A stretch of 34,257 bases of DNA, taken from assembly GCF_000332355.1 (NCBI RefSeq), contig NZ_KB235959.1, positions 691,952 through 726,208 of the forward strand, written 5' to 3'. The notes below the pieces were generated by a model. That model searched no databases and was not told the DNA's origin. It was given only the letters and a program-made list of their open reading frames with translations. The position numbers and the translations under genes are program-made. This DNA comes from Baaleninema simplex PCC 7105 (GTDB taxonomy: Bacteria; Cyanobacteriota; Cyanobacteriia; Cyanobacteriales; Geitlerinemataceae). Positions 33,283-34,257 of the stretch are shown here, piece by piece; positions within the stretch are counted from its first letter, which is position 1, and every line of letters begins with the position of its first letter.

Positions 33283-33768
33283 TTACACGGCTGCACCTTC
33301 AGCGGGTTCGGCTCCCATATTCACGACAGCATTCCGTAAAATGGTGATTTGCTGTTGAAAGTCCAGCCGAATTATGGCATCGAACAGTTCTTTCGCCTCG
33401 TCGGACAGTTGATAGTTATCTGGCATAGGAATGATGGTTCCTTCGTCCATTCCTTGAGCTAAGTAATACCAGAATGCCAGTTTTGTATTGGCACTTAGTG
33501 CTCCGTATTCGCGACTAAATCGCGTACTAGCTTTTCGGGCGATATCGCGCATAATTTGCAGTTGTTCTTCCTGGGGAGTTGCTTTGACTTGTTCGTACAA
33601 CCCACCGGCTACGTCACGAGCTGCTGTGGCGGGAGCAGCGGGAGTAACCGAATCGCCCATTTCCTTATAAATAAACCACAGTAGAGCTAATTGTCGATCG
33701 GTTTGAAGGCGATAAAATTGTTCGATCGCCGCGTCGAGATTCATTTCGATTTCTGCAAACGTAACCAT
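33283..33768 (-). CDS. Helical carotenoid protein (OCP N-terminal paralog)
   Basis: A 161-aa protein matching only the N-terminal all-helical domain of the orange carotenoid protein. LLWFIYKEMGDSVTPAAPAT, QLQIMRDIARKASTRFSREY, GALSANTKLAFWYYLAQGM and FQQQITILRNAVVNMG are conserved. Trp31, Tyr34 and Trp100 correspond to OCP Trp41, Tyr44 and Trp110, which line the carotenoid, so pigment binding is likely. The C-terminal light-sensing domain is absent, so it is an HCP acting as quencher or carotenoid carrier. The clade cannot be assigned by eye. No FRP or carotenoid ketolase gene is adjacent. Confidence 0.9.
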   Translation of the reverse strand: MVTFAEIEMNLDAAIEQFYRLQTDRQLALLWFIYKEMGDSVTPAAPATAARDVAGGLYEQVKATPQEEQLQIMRDIARKASTRFSREYGALSANTKLAFWYYLAQGMDEGTIIPMPDNYQLSDEAKELFDAIIRLDFQQQITILRNAVVNMGAEPAEGAAV

Positions 33769-34079
33769 AAATAAACTCCTTCGAGTTGCTTCAGCACAGC
33801 GAGGTTTAACGACGTTGCAACCATCGCTGCTGTTATAAAAGTTAACAATTACGATCGCTCCACCACATCTAACGATTGAAGGGAATAGGAAATTCTGCCA
33901 TCTCTATCGAGAGAGAGACGCCAGCAGTGCGATCGATTCGGTAAGGCTAGAGTAGCTGCCGAGACTTCCTTTCGATTATGGTTTACCCAAAAAAGTGGGT
34001 TTAAAGCCCCGTCCTTCTAGGACGGTTAACTTATGTTAAAAATAAAGTTATCCAAAATAAAGTCCGGTAAAATAAAACT
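33769..34079. other. Intergenic plus left end of a second IS605-type element
   Basis: The first 200 nt must hold the HCP promoter; nothing certain is seen. From about 33980 the sequence ACCCAAAAAAGTGGGTTTAAAGCC with hairpin CCGTCC-TTCTA-GGACGG (34003-34019) is an IS200/IS605 left end, like that of element A but with an unbroken hairpin. Confidence 0.65.
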
Positions 34080-34257
34080 ATGATAGTAAGAGAAGCCAAG
34101 TTGTTGAATGGGTCTAAGGCACAATATAAAGCCTTAGATGAAGCCATAAGAACTGCTCAGTTTATCAGAAACAAAGCAGTAAGGTTATGGCGAGATGAGT
34201 CTAAAGTAGATAAGGCTCGTCTCTCTCTGCTATGCAAAGAATTGGCGCGTGAGTTCC
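34080..34257 (+). CDS. tnpB: IS605-type TnpB, 5' part, cut by window edge (element B)
   Basis: 59 codons are visible, MIVREAKLLNGSKAQYKALD then EAIRTAQFIRNKAVRLWRDE and LLCKELAREF. This is co-linear with residues 1-58 of the tnpB at 20548-21792, clearly the same family but diverged. The gene runs beyond the window, so intactness is unknown. It sits 60 nt after its left-end hairpin. Confidence 0.85.
   Translation, partial: MIVREAKLLNGSKAQYKALDEAIRTAQFIRNKAVRLWRDESKVDKARLSLLCKELAREF

Overview
The window looks like a filamentous cyanobacterium. The octamer GCGATCGC (HIP1) is scattered through the host genes, and the gene content is cyanobacterial: a PAS/GAF sensor kinase, a helical carotenoid protein related to the orange carotenoid protein (OCP), glgC, DUF3143, the block acpP-fabF-tkt, an SLH-domain envelope protein, and many short dispersed repeats. 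The species cannot be named from this sequence alone.

Layout. Positions 1-1250 are repeat-rich and hold a broken DUF772-type transposase that is itself split by a 121-bp ISL3-type MITE. A large hybrid histidine-kinase-type sensor follows (1256-3898), then a repeat and relic zone, a GPH-family sugar symporter (minus strand), glgC, a type II J-domain protein, and a convergent DUF3143 / membrane J-protein pair.

The most interesting part is 10622-18369. The chromosomal comM (yifB) gene is cut immediately before its Walker A codons. Its C-terminal part lies at 9751-10629 and its N-terminal part at 18362-19017. An 8-bp direct repeat (AAAATTAA) flanks the insert, and removing one copy plus the insert restores the reading frame exactly. 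The 7,740-bp insert begins with three overlapping genes: two tyrosine recombinases and a DUF6262/TnpC-like coiled-coil protein. This is the gene order of Tn554-type transposons. Its cargo is AT-rich and contains no HIP1 site that I can see. It comprises (i) an unrecognised 233-aa protein translationally coupled to an XRE/ImmA-IrrE-type zinc peptidase, with a 13-bp inverted repeat upstream, (ii) a tRNA-like relic, and (iii) a DprA-like protein followed by a phosphoribosyltransferase, a pair resembling the ShosTA toxin-antitoxin/anti-phage system. I read the whole as a site-specific defence-carrying transposon that inactivates a competence gene.

From 19,600 onward are a TPR protein, an eIF1/SUI1-like factor (yciH), a TnpB-only IS200/IS605 element, and the block tkt-fabF-acpP on the minus strand. 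A gene-less IS605-like element sits between fabF and acpP. Next come an SLH protein, an alpha/beta-hydrolase-fold protein that seems to lack catalytic residues, moaC, tRNA-Arg(ACG), a response regulator, a methyltransferase, rnhA, folP and a stand-alone helical carotenoid protein. A second TnpB of the same family runs off the right edge.

Repeats have also entered coding regions here. The C-termini of MoaC and FolP are both extended by dispersed repeat sequence.
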